A stretch of 64,000 bases of DNA, from assembly GCF_001434835.1 (NCBI RefSeq), contig NZ_AZDV01000023.1:66982-130981 (forward strand), given 5' to 3'. The notes beneath the pieces are model-generated. The model worked only from the letters and a program-made list of their open reading frames with translations. It was not told the origin of the DNA and made no database searches. This stretch comes from Levilactobacillus acidifarinae DSM 19394 = JCM 15949. Lineage in GTDB: Bacteria > Bacillota > Bacilli > Lactobacillales > Lactobacillaceae. Shown here in pieces: positions 9,616 to 17,941 of the stretch; positions within the stretch are counted from its first letter, which is position 1, and every line of letters begins with the position of its first letter. The position numbers and the translations under genes were made by a program.

Positions 9616-10419
9616 TTGAATAAACGAAGGCCAAACCCCAAGCGAGTGCCCGACCCCAACGAACCCTTATGGCGGTCGACACTGCGGGTAGCCATGCCCC
9701 TTAACTTGAGTTACATTCCTATCGGGCTGGCTTGTGGGATTTTGCTCCACGCGGCAGGGTTCAATACCCTATTGACCGGATTAGTTTCTTTATTGATTTT
9801 CTCCGGTGGGGCGCAATTTTTAATTGCCACGATGTTGACCATTAATTCCCCACTACTTTCAATTGTCTTGATGCTGTTTTTCTTGGAATTACGGTACGCC
9901 CTTTTAAGTTCGAGTCTATCTCCTTACTTAAAAGGTCAGTCCAACCGCTTTCTATTTATTTTTGCCATCTCACTTAATGACGAAAATTATGCCATCAACT
10001 ACCTGAAGTTTGCCACGGATAAGAAGTGGACGGGTAAGGAAGCCTTGATGGTGGAGCATTACTCGTTGCTGTTTTGGGCGATGAGTAACGTCATCGGGAG
10101 TTTGATCGGGAGCGCACTTAAAATTGATCTTGGCATCGTCAATTTTGCGTTGACGGCCCTGTTCCTCTACATGATCGTGATGCAGATTAAGAACCGTTTA
10201 ACGGTCGTTATTTGCCTGATTTCGGGGGTACTCGCGGCGGTCTGCATGATGCTGACCAAGTCGACACTTGGCCTGGTCATTTCGACCATCATCTCTTCAC
10301 TGATTGGGTTCGGGTTGGAGACGACGTTACGTAAGCGGCTACCGGATAGTCACTGGCTCTGGAAGTTACGGGGGCCGGGGGCTAAACAGTCGGCGGTAGA
10401 AAGTTCGGATGAAAAATAA
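9616..10419 (+). CDS. azlC: AzlC-family branched-chain amino acid exporter, large subunit
   Basis: Polytopic membrane protein of about 267 residues. With the small AzlD-type partner it is expected to export branched-chain amino acids or analogues. The N-terminal helices contain the family pattern IPIGLACGILLHAAGF and SGGAQF, followed by a stretch rich in Leu and aromatic residues. I place the start at TTG 9616, nine bases after CGGAGG; the frame stays open upstream to 9505 but that part is not hydrophobic in the expected way and lacks a ribosome site. The azlD gene follows after 18 bases. Confidence 0.88.
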   Translation: MNKRRPNPKRVPDPNEPLWRSTLRVAMPLNLSYIPIGLACGILLHAAGFNTLLTGLVSLLIFSGGAQFLIATMLTINSPLLSIVLMLFFLELRYALLSSSLSPYLKGQSNRFLFIFAISLNDENYAINYLKFATDKKWTGKEALMVEHYSLLFWAMSNVIGSLIGSALKIDLGIVNFALTALFLYMIVMQIKNRLTVVICLISGVLAAVCMMLTKSTLGLVISTIISSLIGFGLETTLRKRLPDSHWLWKLRGPGAKQSAVESSDEK

Positions 10420-10437
10420 GGATGCAGGGAGAAGTTT

Positions 10438-10782
10438 ATGAGTACAGTTAATACGTGGACTAGTACGCAACATTTTTGGTTAATTATTCTCGGCTTTTTC
10501 GTTGCCTTCCTGCCGCGGTTTATCCCGCTGATGCTGTTTACCAAGCGAGAAATTCCGGAGTGGTTTAACGAATGGATGAAGTTTGTCCCCGTGTCGCTTT
10601 TCACGGCTCTGGTGGTCAAAGATGTGTTTATTGATAGTAAGAGTTACCAGCTGATGTTCACGCAGGTGCCAGAAATGTTGGCCGCGGTGATCGTCATCAT
10701 CATCGCGTATCGGACGCGTTCGATGGCAATTTCTGTGATTACGGGACTGATTGGCGTGTTCCTGCTGTCGATGGTAATCTGA
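10438..10782 (+). CDS. azlD: AzlD-family branched-chain amino acid exporter, small subunit
   Basis: Membrane protein of 114 residues with four hydrophobic segments, including the family-typical FLPRFIPLMLF after the first helix. Its size and its position right after azlC identify it as the small subunit of the AzlCD exporter. GGGAGAAG lies just before ATG 10438. Base use matches the surrounding chromosome. Confidence 0.86.
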   Translation: MSTVNTWTSTQHFWLIILGFFVAFLPRFIPLMLFTKREIPEWFNEWMKFVPVSLFTALVVKDVFIDSKSYQLMFTQVPEMLAAVIVIIIAYRTRSMAISVITGLIGVFLLSMVI

Positions 10783-10811
10783 ATAAAATAAATCTAGTAA
10801 ATCGTTAAATG

Positions 10812-10847
10812 GTGGGGCCACCCAAGAAGGGTGACCCTGTTTTTTTA
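10812..10847 (+). terminator. Intrinsic terminator after azlD
   Basis: GGGGCCACCC pairs with GGGTGACCC with one mismatch and is followed by TTTTTTT. Confidence 0.8.
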
Positions 10848-10983
10848 TAAAAATATTAGTTAATAGGATGTATCTAATTATTGTTGAGTGAAAGCCTCTT
10901 AATAGGTATAATAAGAAAAACAAGTTAATGTAAAACGGTAATTAGTGAGATTAAGAATGCTGATCTGTCGGGATTTGTTTAGT
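10848..10983 (+). promoter_or_regulatory. CRISPR leader with promoter
   Basis: This AT-rich 136-base stretch abuts the first repeat. It holds a well-formed promoter: TTGAGT at 10884-10889, 17 bases, TATAAT at 10907-10912, directed into the array. The opposite end of the array carries the only degenerate repeat, as expected for the old, leader-distal end. New spacers should enter at 10984. Confidence 0.75.
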
Positions 10984-11866
10984 GTATTCCCCACACGTGT
11001 GGGGGTGATTCCCACGGGCATCCCCTTTCAGGCACCGCCAGCACGTATTCCCCACACGTGTGGGGGTGATTCCTTATCGACTTGCCTAGTGTCCACTACT
11101 TGAAGGTATTCCCCACACGTGTGGGGGTGATTCCCGCGTACCCGTCCGGCGTGCCGCTAGTTTTGGGTATTCCCCACACGTGTGGGGGTGATTCCGAGAG
11201 CCTAGACGGGTTCGACCCCTTTAGTAAGTATTCCCCACACGTGTGGGGGTGATTCCTGGGGCACCTTAAGGGGATGCCCTTTTTTAGTGTATTCCCCACA
11301 CATGTGGGGGTGATTCTAGTGCTCGGTGGCGTAGACCACGGCCCCCTGGGTATTCCCCACACGTGTGGGGGTGATTCCAGCTATTCAAGACCAAGTACAA
11401 GCGAGTCGGGGTATTCCCCACACGTGTGGGGGTGATTCCCAAATCCAAAAGGTTAGGGAGCTACGTGGCCTGTATTCCCCACACGTGTGGGGGTGATTCC
11501 TAGCGTGACAAAATAGGGAGTGACAAAAATTGGTATTCCCCACACGTGTGGGGGTGATTCCGCTCACCCGGCCCGTTTCCGTGAACGTTTTGTGTATTCC
11601 CCACACGTGTGGGGGTGATTCCATGACGTTCACGACGGGTTGGTCGCGTTTCACGGTATTCCCCACACGTGTGGGGGTGATTCCATTTAACACCGTTTTG
11701 ATTGTCATATCTATAAGTATTCCCCACACGTGTGGGGGTGATTCTTACGCTGTCTTACATTAACCCTCGTTACCTCAGTATTCCCCACACGTGTGGGGGT
11801 GATTCCGTGCCTAAATCCTTTTCTTCCATGCTTGTCTTGTATTCCTCACACGTGTGAGGATAATTC
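10984..11866 (+). CRISPR. CRISPR array, type I-E-like, 15 repeats and 14 spacers
   Basis: Fifteen 28-base repeats with the inner palindrome CCCCACACGTGTGGGG start at 10984, 11045, 11106, 11167, 11228, 11289, 11350, 11411, 11472, 11533, 11594, 11656, 11717, 11778 and 11839. The period is 61 except for one 62-base unit. The repeat ends GTGATTC and most copies are followed by C, which may be a base contributed by the protospacer-adjacent motif at acquisition. Repeat 6 has one internal change (CACATGTG). The last repeat carries paired changes that keep its hairpin (CCTCACACGTGTGAGG). Repeat length, period and palindrome match type I-E arrays of lactobacilli. No cas gene is within the 64 kb. Read along the opposite strand, the array gives artefactual open frames. 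Confidence 0.97.
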
Positions 11867-11875
11867 TTCGAGGGG

Positions 11876-11959
11876 GTAGTTATCACGATTGCACTAGCCG
11901 AGATCATCATCGGTCTATGCCTGCTGTACATGGCGTTTTCCGTACTGACCGGTCACTAA
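11876..11959 (+). other. Possible tiny hydrophobic reading frame without standard start
   Basis: Right after the last repeat, a frame of about 27 codons encodes a strongly hydrophobic stretch (IALAEIIIGLCLLYMAFSV) ending LTGH and TAA. A Shine-Dalgarno-like GAGGGGG precedes it, but no ATG, GTG or TTG lies in frame between the previous stop (11861) and the hydrophobic part. It may be the 3' remnant of a membrane protein gene cut by the growing array, or a small peptide with a rare start codon. Confidence 0.3.
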
Positions 11960-12007
11960 AAAGACTCACCCACTACGCTGATCAGACGTAGTGGGTGAGC
12001 CTTTTTA
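11957..12007. terminator. Bidirectional terminator
   Basis: GACTCACCCACTACG pairs with CGTAGTGGGTGAG; A run on the left, T run on the right. It can end both the CRISPR-side transcript and the convergent cfa transcript. Confidence 0.85.
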
Positions 12008-12044
12008 TGGCGTTACGGTCCGCGGCCGCAACCATTGAAGCAAG

Positions 12045-13238
12045 TTAGTCAGTTACTTTATCCGTTTCAGCGTACATGTAGTCTCGCGTCATCGGTAACA
12101 TCCGGGCAGAAGGGCCCTTGGAAATCAAGTATTGAATCACATCGATGTTCCCAGACTTGAAGGATGCCGCGCAGGCCTGTAAGTACAGGTCCCACATGCG
12201 GACAAACTTGTCGTCGAACATCTTAGTGACTTCTTCACGGTGTTGGTTGAAGTTTTGATCCCAAATTTCCACCGTCTTTTGGTAGTGGCGGCGCAGGGGT
12301 TCCATGTCATCGATTTGTAAGCCGTTTTCGATGATGTGGGTCGTGTTTTCCACCAGGCCAGGTACATAGCCACCGGGGAAGATCCACTTGTTCAACCAGC
12401 CGTTGTTAGCACCACCCTGTTGCCGGGTGATCCCGTGAATCAGGGCCACACCGTCGTTCATCAGGTACTTTTGCACGCAGTTGAAGTATTCACCCAAGTT
12501 TTCGGCGCCGACGTGTTCGAACATCCCCACGGAGGTGATGTAGTCCCACTGTTCGTTGCCCAATTCCCGGTAGTCTTCCAACCGGACCTCAGCAACGTCT
12601 TGAAGACCTTCGTCGTTAATCCGTTGGGTCACGTAGTCGTATTGTTCCTGGCTCAAGGTGATCCCGGTCACGTGTAAGCCGTATTCCTTAGCGGCCGTGA
12701 GCATTAACGTGCCCCAGCCACACCCGATGTCCAGGAGCGTTTTACCCGGTTGTGGGTTCAACTTCTTGATGATGTGGTGGACCTTGTTGACTTGAGCGGT
12801 CTCCAGGTCATCGTCGGGCGTCTCGAAGTAGGCACACGAGTAGGTCATGGTGCTGTCCAGCCAGAGTTGGTAGAAGTTATTGCCGATGTCGTAATGGTTT
12901 TGAACGTCGGCTTTACTTTCCTTTTCGGTGTGCTTCTGCTTCGGTAAGAAGTGAATGTACTTCTTATTATGGAAGAAGCTGTCCGCATTTTCGTACGCAG
13001 CCGTCAAAAGATCTTCGATGCTGCCATCGATTTCAATCGTGCCATCCATGATGGCTTCCCCTAACGCGATGGACGCGTTACGGGAGATTTCCTTGATTGG
13101 AATTGCCCGGTGGATGGTAATCGTGTTAGCGGGAGTGCCGGTCCCGTAAACGTCGCTGGAACCGTCCCAGTAGTTTACGCGGACGGGGATGTTGAAGGTG
13201 TGACTAAGAAACGTTTTGTAAAAAGTTTTTTCAAGCAT
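12045..13238 (-). CDS. cfa: Cyclopropane-fatty-acyl-phospholipid synthase
   Basis: Methyltransferase of about 397 residues that uses S-adenosylmethionine to convert unsaturated phospholipid acyl chains to cyclopropane rings, a membrane response to acid and stationary phase. The SAM site [11 protein letters not shown] and the downstream GITLSQEQ are typical of the CFA synthase family, as is YSCAYFE before them. The N-terminal lipid-interacting domain (residues 1-110) is present. I start at ATG 13238, preceded by GAAAGGA at nine bases; a TTG 30 bases further upstream lacks a site. The gene is single and ends at a bidirectional terminator. Confidence 0.94.
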   Translation of the reverse strand: MLEKTFYKTFLSHTFNIPVRVNYWDGSSDVYGTGTPANTITIHRAIPIKEISRNASIALGEAIMDGTIEIDGSIEDLLTAAYENADSFFHNKKYIHFLPKQKHTEKESKADVQNHYDIGNNFYQLWLDSTMTYSCAYFETPDDDLETAQVNKVHHIIKKLNPQPGKTLLDIGCGWGTLMLTAAKEYGLHVTGITLSQEQYDYVTQRINDEGLQDVAEVRLEDYRELGNEQWDYITSVGMFEHVGAENLGEYFNCVQKYLMNDGVALIHGITRQQGGANNGWLNKWIFPGGYVPGLVENTTHIIENGLQIDDMEPLRRHYQKTVEIWDQNFNQHREEVTKMFDDKFVRMWDLYLQACAASFKSGNIDVIQYLISKGPSARMLPMTRDYMYAETDKVTD

Positions 13239-13386
13239 GTCAGGGGTCCTTTCTCGTTTGTCTTCCAATCAGGAAAACAGAATTACTACGCCATTATACG
13301 CCTTTACCCGGCGGGAACGTAAGGGTCGCGACTCAGTGTAACCGCTTAACCTTGAGCGAAGTTTGCAAATTTACCGGATTTACCAA

Positions 13387-13401
13387 ATGGCATGGTATAA
13401 T
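13387..13401 (+). promoter_or_regulatory. Extended -10 promoter
   Basis: TGGTATAAT (TG one base before TATAAT at 13396-13401) lies 31 bases before the TTG start at 13433; no good -35 element is present. Confidence 0.6.
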
Positions 13402-13432
13402 GAAGCTATAAAAACCAGCGGAGGTCTTCACT

Positions 13433-14359
13433 TTGAAAAAATGGGTATGGGTCGTCGCGACAATCGTGGTCGCATTGCTCATCGGTGGTTATGCTTACTC
13501 CAACCATCACGCAACCGCGAAGGAATACCAAGCGGCAATGACGAACGGGCGAACAGCCTTGAAGAACAAAGATTATACACAAGCCGAGAGTTACTTCCAG
13601 AACGCTTTAAAGCGGCGGTTGAACGATGAGACCGCGCAAACGTACTTAACGCAAACGCAACGGTTCGTGTCCGGAGAAAATGCGATGGACGCGCGTAAGT
13701 TTGGGCACGCCCAAGCCCGTTACCAGACGGTTAAGACCACGAAGAGTGGGTCGACCGTATTGGTGAACCGGGCCACCAAACGCCTGAAGCAGGTTAAGGT
13801 AATTCGGGCCAACGTGACGCAATTCAAACAAATCCTTAGCCGGGCCCAGGATCAGAACCAGGCCTTAAATTACGGTACGTCCAACACAACTCTGGACGAG
13901 CTGTTCAATAATAGTAAATTCCAACAGGTCTACTACAAGAATCTGTATACCCAGGCGTTGGCTTTACGGAAGGCCAACAACGCGGGGCAGACTAGTGTGG
14001 TCACTAATAGTAGTTCCGCAGCGACCACGTCCACGAGTCCCACTACGGGCGCGGGGACCAGTAGCAGCAATTCGGGCACGACCAGCAATAGCAGTAGTAA
14101 CGGCGCGTCGTTGACGTCGTCAGAATCTGCTGCCGCGCAAAACTACCAGGGCTCCAACGAGTACACGGTCACTAAGAAACAAAAGGAATTGAACGGGAAG
14201 GTCATTACGGCCGGCCAAATCAGTTCCGCCCGTCAAACCATCAGTGCGGCCGGGGGCCAAGCCGATGCGATGAGTGATCAGGATGTTCGCGTGGCCTTAC
14301 AGCAGGCGAACAAAAAAGGCGTGTCCTTGACCAAGTACACGCAACAATATTTGAAATAG
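13433..14359 (+). CDS. Membrane-anchored extracellular protein of unknown function
   Basis: Protein of 308 residues with one N-terminal membrane helix (about residues 5-22) and an otherwise extracellular body. Residues 30-120 look helical with TPR-like spacing (ALKNKDYTQAESYFQNALKR). A Ser/Thr/Gly-rich linker spans about 190-235, and a basic helical C-terminal part follows. I do not recognise a named family. TTG 13433 is the start, with GGAGG eight bases upstream. It is transcribed away from cfa from its own extended -10 promoter. Confidence 0.8.
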   Translation: MKKWVWVVATIVVALLIGGYAYSNHHATAKEYQAAMTNGRTALKNKDYTQAESYFQNALKRRLNDETAQTYLTQTQRFVSGENAMDARKFGHAQARYQTVKTTKSGSTVLVNRATKRLKQVKVIRANVTQFKQILSRAQDQNQALNYGTSNTTLDELFNNSKFQQVYYKNLYTQALALRKANNAGQTSVVTNSSSAATTSTSPTTGAGTSSSNSGTTSNSSSNGASLTSSESAAAQNYQGSNEYTVTKKQKELNGKVITAGQISSARQTISAAGGQADAMSDQDVRVALQQANKKGVSLTKYTQQYLK

Positions 14360-14360
14360 A

Positions 14361-14395
14361 ACCTAACGACGTCATCCTACGGGGTGGCGTTTTTG
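14361..14395 (+). terminator. Weak intrinsic terminator
   Basis: ACGTCATCC and GGGTGGCGT pair with two G-T positions and are followed by TTTTTG. Confidence 0.55.
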
Positions 14396-14860
14396 TTAGT
14401 CACCTAATCAACCACCCGTTGGTGACGGACCGCTCGGAAGAAGCATGTTAAACTAGTTCCTGATTTGATAGGTAACTGGATTATTTACTAGTAAGCATTT
14501 GCTTTTGATTAACTAATTGATGGGTAATGTAGTTTGTAAAGATAGCTTACGAGCAGTTTGAAAGTTTTCTGACGGCACTTAACGTGATTTGACGCACAAA
14601 ACGTCAATACTGGCAGTGGTTTGGGGGTTATTTTACCCCCTAAAAAGCCAATTTTCCGGTGAGTCATTATTTGCCCACTATTGGTAAGGCAGGTTTACTA
14701 TAGTAATAGGTCCACAAACCAATTACACTGTAAGGGGGGTAAGGTGGTGTGGCACCGGCTAACCAGAACCGTGATGATCTTGGGGGGTCAAGCGGTTCTA
14801 CTGCGTCGATAAACGGCGTTGCGTCGCGGCTTGTCGGGGGCTCAACATCACTACCATATT
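14396..14860 (+). other. Upstream region of the ROK regulator with a hairpin
   Basis: No gene is supported in this 465-base stretch. A hairpin with arms AGAACCG (14765-14771) and CGGTTCT (14793-14799) lies upstream of the regulator gene and has an inner CTTG/CAAG pairing. It has no T tract, so it is more likely an operator or leader structure than a terminator. Confidence 0.4.
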
Positions 14861-16045
14861 ATGATTATTAACAAACATATCATGCGGACGACGAACGAAA
14901 AGCAAGTATTACAACAAATTGTCAATGCTGGACCAATTTCGCGGAGTCAGATTTCACGGAACCTGAGCTTGAATAAGGTAACCGTGTCGGACATCTACAG
15001 TGAATTACTTCACGAAGGTCTCATTCGTGAGGTTGGTCATGGCGTTAGTACGCGAAATGGTGGCCGAAAACCGGTGATGGCGTTACTCAACGTGGACTAT
15101 GGGTACGTCCTCAGCATCAATATTTTACGGCAACGGTTCACCATGTTGGCTTGTCGGTTAGATGGAAAGTCGGAAGATTATACCAGTGTGTCGACGCGTA
15201 ACGTGGATTTAACGTCCGTGCTCGACATGATTGAAGATCATATTCGGCAGATGATGGGCGACCGGGATACCCGGCTCCTGGGTCTGTCCTTTGGCCTGGA
15301 CGGCGTCATTTATGAAAATCAAATCTTAGGCGCCGGATTGAACGGGTTAAAGGACTTTGACTTAGCCAAGTACTTCGGTGATAAGTTCAACGTACCGGTG
15401 GTGCTCGAAAACCTGGCCAACGAATCGGCCATCTTCGAGCGGGACTTCTCCGGTGAAGGGGTCTACGAGAACTTAATTTCGGTTACCATCCGTGATCAGG
15501 TCAGTGCCGGTATCATAACGAACGGCCACCTGTATCGCGGGCACCGGGGTGAAGCTGGTGTCATCGGGAAGTGTCCGTTGGCCGACCGGTACCAAGAACA
15601 GAACCACGAAACGGTGAACCATTACGTTTCCGAAACCAGTGTGCTGAAACGGATTATGGCCTATCAAAAACTTGACCGGGTCGATGTGAACCGGATTCGG
15701 CGGGACTACCTGGGTCACCAACCTGAATTGTTGGCGATTCTAGACGAGTTTTCCTATTACCTGGCGAAGGTGTTGGCCAACATTTCCAGTAGTTTCGCGC
15801 CGGATGCCATTCTCCTGAACGCGCCGATTCTGGAATTGTTGCCCGAACTCATGGATGGTGTCCGTGGTTACGTCGATAAGTTGGCAATTCCGCGCAAGGC
15901 GCCGTTGCTCCTGACCAAAAATGCCAAGGAAGCTTCCTTAATGGGCGGGGCCTCAGCCATCATTCACCGGGTCTTAGCCCTGGATGATCTCCAATTGACG
16001 TTTAGAAACGAGCGGCCAGTGGTCCTCGAACAAATTGAATCTTAA
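14861..16045 (+). CDS. ROK-family transcriptional regulator (XylR-like)
   Basis: Regulator of about 394 residues with an N-terminal winged helix-turn-helix (SRSQISRNLSLNKVTVSDIY) fused to a ROK sugar-kinase-like domain. The ROK part retains the glycine-rich segment GLSFGLDG and the region around GHRGEAGVIGK, but the Cys-rich zinc motif is only partly recognisable (GKCPLADRY). Such proteins repress sugar genes and respond to a sugar ligand. No sugar gene is adjacent, so the target is unknown. ATG 14861 fits the usual start of the helix-turn-helix; TTG 14819 and ATG 14882 are alternatives, and no site is strong. Confidence 0.86.
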   Translation: MIINKHIMRTTNEKQVLQQIVNAGPISRSQISRNLSLNKVTVSDIYSELLHEGLIREVGHGVSTRNGGRKPVMALLNVDYGYVLSINILRQRFTMLACRLDGKSEDYTSVSTRNVDLTSVLDMIEDHIRQMMGDRDTRLLGLSFGLDGVIYENQILGAGLNGLKDFDLAKYFGDKFNVPVVLENLANESAIFERDFSGEGVYENLISVTIRDQVSAGIITNGHLYRGHRGEAGVIGKCPLADRYQEQNHETVNHYVSETSVLKRIMAYQKLDRVDVNRIRRDYLGHQPELLAILDEFSYYLAKVLANISSSFAPDAILLNAPILELLPELMDGVRGYVDKLAIPRKAPLLLTKNAKEASLMGGASAIIHRVLALDDLQLTFRNERPVVLEQIES

Positions 16046-16070
16046 CCCTAGAACGTTGTGTTTAACAACG

Positions 16071-16101
16071 GTGATCCGTCAATGTTGGCGGGTCTTTTTT
16101 A
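16071..16101 (+). terminator. Intrinsic terminator after the ROK gene
   Basis: GATCCGTC and GGCGGGTC pair with two wobble positions; the stem is followed by TTTTTT. Confidence 0.65.
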
Positions 16102-16291
16102 TTGGGCGCAGGAACGCAAGTTTTGAGACACCTCACGCCGCCAGTTGCGTTGGCGAGCAGCGGGCCATTCCCTGGTGTAACGGGGGTGGAATGGCCACCG
16201 TGACGTTTCGGCGTCATGACGGGCGTTGACGTCTGGCTTTTTCTGGAGTGTTCGGGTAATCTAGGGAAAATGAAGGGTGAGGAGGAGAAAA

Positions 16292-16492
16292 ATGCGTGTG
16301 AAGATTCAATTGTTCCTAGCACTGGTGGGGAGTTTGTATGTGATTTTTCAGGTCGGTTCCTGGTTGATCGCGGCAGTTTATCTGGTTGGTTCCGGACCGG
16401 GACTGTTAGCGAGTCTCGTGATTCTTGGGGGAATGGTAATCGCCGGTTACGAGACGGCCCGTTACTTTGTCTTGAAGATTTGGCGACGGTAA
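16292..16492 (+). CDS. Small membrane protein of unknown function
   Basis: Protein of 66 residues with two predicted membrane helices (about residues 5-27 and 32-50) and a basic tail ending KIWRR. ATG 16292 follows an excellent AGGAGGAG site, the main reason to accept it over the longer overlapping frame at 16216-16557. It lies upstream of the AI-2E-type permease gene. I do not recognise a family. Confidence 0.7.
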   Translation: MRVKIQLFLALVGSLYVIFQVGSWLIAAVYLVGSGPGLLASLVILGGMVIAGYETARYFVLKIWRR

Positions 16493-16538
16493 GTCCTCTG
16501 ACGGTGGGGAAATCCTTAGGGAAATGGGGGCATTGCGG

Positions 16539-16544
16539 TATAAT
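16539..16544 (+). promoter_or_regulatory. -10 element of the AI-2E-type permease gene
   Basis: A consensus TATAAT at 16539-16544 lies 34 bases before the TTG start. A -35 element is not obvious. Confidence 0.45.
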
Positions 16545-16577
16545 AAGAGCTGACTAAAAGAGTGGGGGGATTCGACT

Positions 16578-17696
16578 TTGAGTTTATGGGAACGGTTTAC
16601 AACGAACATTCGCTTACGCCGCTTCGTGGTGTTGGCCTGCATCATCCTGATTTTGTGGCTGGTCCGCAGCGAAATGAACACGATTCTACTGACCTTTATT
16701 TTTACCTTTCTGGTGCTGCAGCTAGTTAAATTTGTCCGGCGCCACGTGAAGGTCCCGACGCAGCTAATTGTGGTCCTGACCTACGTGATTATTCTGGGCG
16801 GCCTGTACTGGGCCGTAACCACGTATTTGCCCCAGATTGTGACGTCGTCGGTTCGGGGAATTGAAAAGTTGTACAAGTTTTATCAAAATCCGGATAACGA
16901 CACCAACCAGATTGCCCGTTGGGTGACCAACTACATTAGTACTTCAGATCTGTTGGGACAGGTCCAGAGCGGCGCCAAGGTGGTTTTGAACTACGTTTCG
17001 ACGATTGGCTCGTTCGGGTTAACCTTGTTCATGTCGATGATCCTCAGTTTCTTCTTTACGATTGAAAGTAAACAGATGACGGCCTTTTCCCAGCGGTTCT
17101 TAACCAGTACCTACGGCTGGGTCTTCCAGGATATCAAGTTTTTTGCCGATAAATTCATCAATACCTTTGGTGTGGTGCTGGAAGCTCAATTTTTCATCGC
17201 GGTCTGCAACACCGTGATTACCACGGTGATTCTGGCCATCATGAAGATGCCCCAGTTACCCACGCTGGCGATTATGATTTTTATCCTGAGCCTGATTCCG
17301 GTAGCCGGGGTTATCGTGTCGGTGATTCCGTTGGCCGTTCTGGGGTACTCGGTTGGCGGTTACCGCTATATCATCTACATCCTGGTGATGATCGTGGTGG
17401 TGCACGCGTTAGAAGCTTACGTCTTGAACCCGAAGTTCATGTCCAGTCGCACGGAGCTCCCCATCTTCTACACCTTCGTGGTGTTGTTGGCGGGTGAGCA
17501 GCTCTTCGGCGTTTGGGGGTTGATTGTCGGGGTGCCAATCTTCACCTTCTTCCTGGATATCTTGGGCGTCCGCCCGGTCCACGGGTTACATCCCGGCGTT
17601 GACGTGGAGAAGATTCGCCAATACCGACAAACACACAGTATTCGACGACACCATAACGATGATGATCAGGACCAGGGACCCGATTCATCCAAGTAA
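16578..17696 (+). CDS. AI-2E (PerM/YdiK) family membrane transporter
   Basis: Polytopic membrane protein of 372 residues with the AI-2E family layout: two or three N-terminal helices, a long amphipathic segment outside the membrane (about residues 80-140), and a C-terminal group of about five helices with LIPVAGVIVSVIPLA and GVWGLIVGVPIF, typical of the family. Relatives have been linked to autoinducer-2 export, sodium or metal ion efflux and osmotic stress, so the substrate is open. TTG 16578 is the start, preceded by GGGGGGA. A hydrophilic His/Asp-rich tail (RRHHNDDDQDQ) ends the protein. A terminator follows. Confidence 0.9.
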   Translation: MSLWERFTTNIRLRRFVVLACIILILWLVRSEMNTILLTFIFTFLVLQLVKFVRRHVKVPTQLIVVLTYVIILGGLYWAVTTYLPQIVTSSVRGIEKLYKFYQNPDNDTNQIARWVTNYISTSDLLGQVQSGAKVVLNYVSTIGSFGLTLFMSMILSFFFTIESKQMTAFSQRFLTSTYGWVFQDIKFFADKFINTFGVVLEAQFFIAVCNTVITTVILAIMKMPQLPTLAIMIFILSLIPVAGVIVSVIPLAVLGYSVGGYRYIIYILVMIVVVHALEAYVLNPKFMSSRTELPIFYTFVVLLAGEQLFGVWGLIVGVPIFTFFLDILGVRPVHGLHPGVDVEKIRQYRQTHSIRRHHNDDDQDQGPDSSK

Positions 17697-17706
17697 ACGA
17701 TCAGGT

Positions 17707-17740
17707 GGCGGTGATTTCTTCGGAAAATCACCGCTTTTTT
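17707..17740 (+). terminator. Intrinsic terminator
   Basis: GCGGTGATTT and AAATCACCGC arms with a short loop, followed by TTTTTT. Confidence 0.85.
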
Positions 17741-17941
17741 AGTGGCCAATTTAATTATCAACTAGTTAGGCCCCCTCAGTTGTCTAACCAGGGGGTAATC
17801 TATCAGAAAAATTATAATAACGGTAAGTTTAGCCCTACGCTGAAGATGAAGCAGTTAGGTCAACCACTTTTTTAGCACCCTCGAACGGGAATGTCGTGAC
17901 TTTTAAGGGGAAAAGCGGTGGACTAAAAAGGGGGAGTTTTA

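Noticed and set aside
11096-11729. Minus-strand open frames rich in MWGIP and ITPTRVGNT repeats
   Set aside because: They are translations of the CRISPR repeats; the period of 61 and the spacers break any real protein pattern.
10984-11866. Spacers that target other parts of this window
   Set aside because: No spacer looked clearly like an element gene on inspection, but I did not compare all of them systematically; a BLAST search would settle it.
16216-16557. Alternative 113-codon frame over the small membrane protein
   Set aside because: No site upstream and no hydrophobic pattern; the ATG 16292 frame has AGGAGGAG and two membrane helices.
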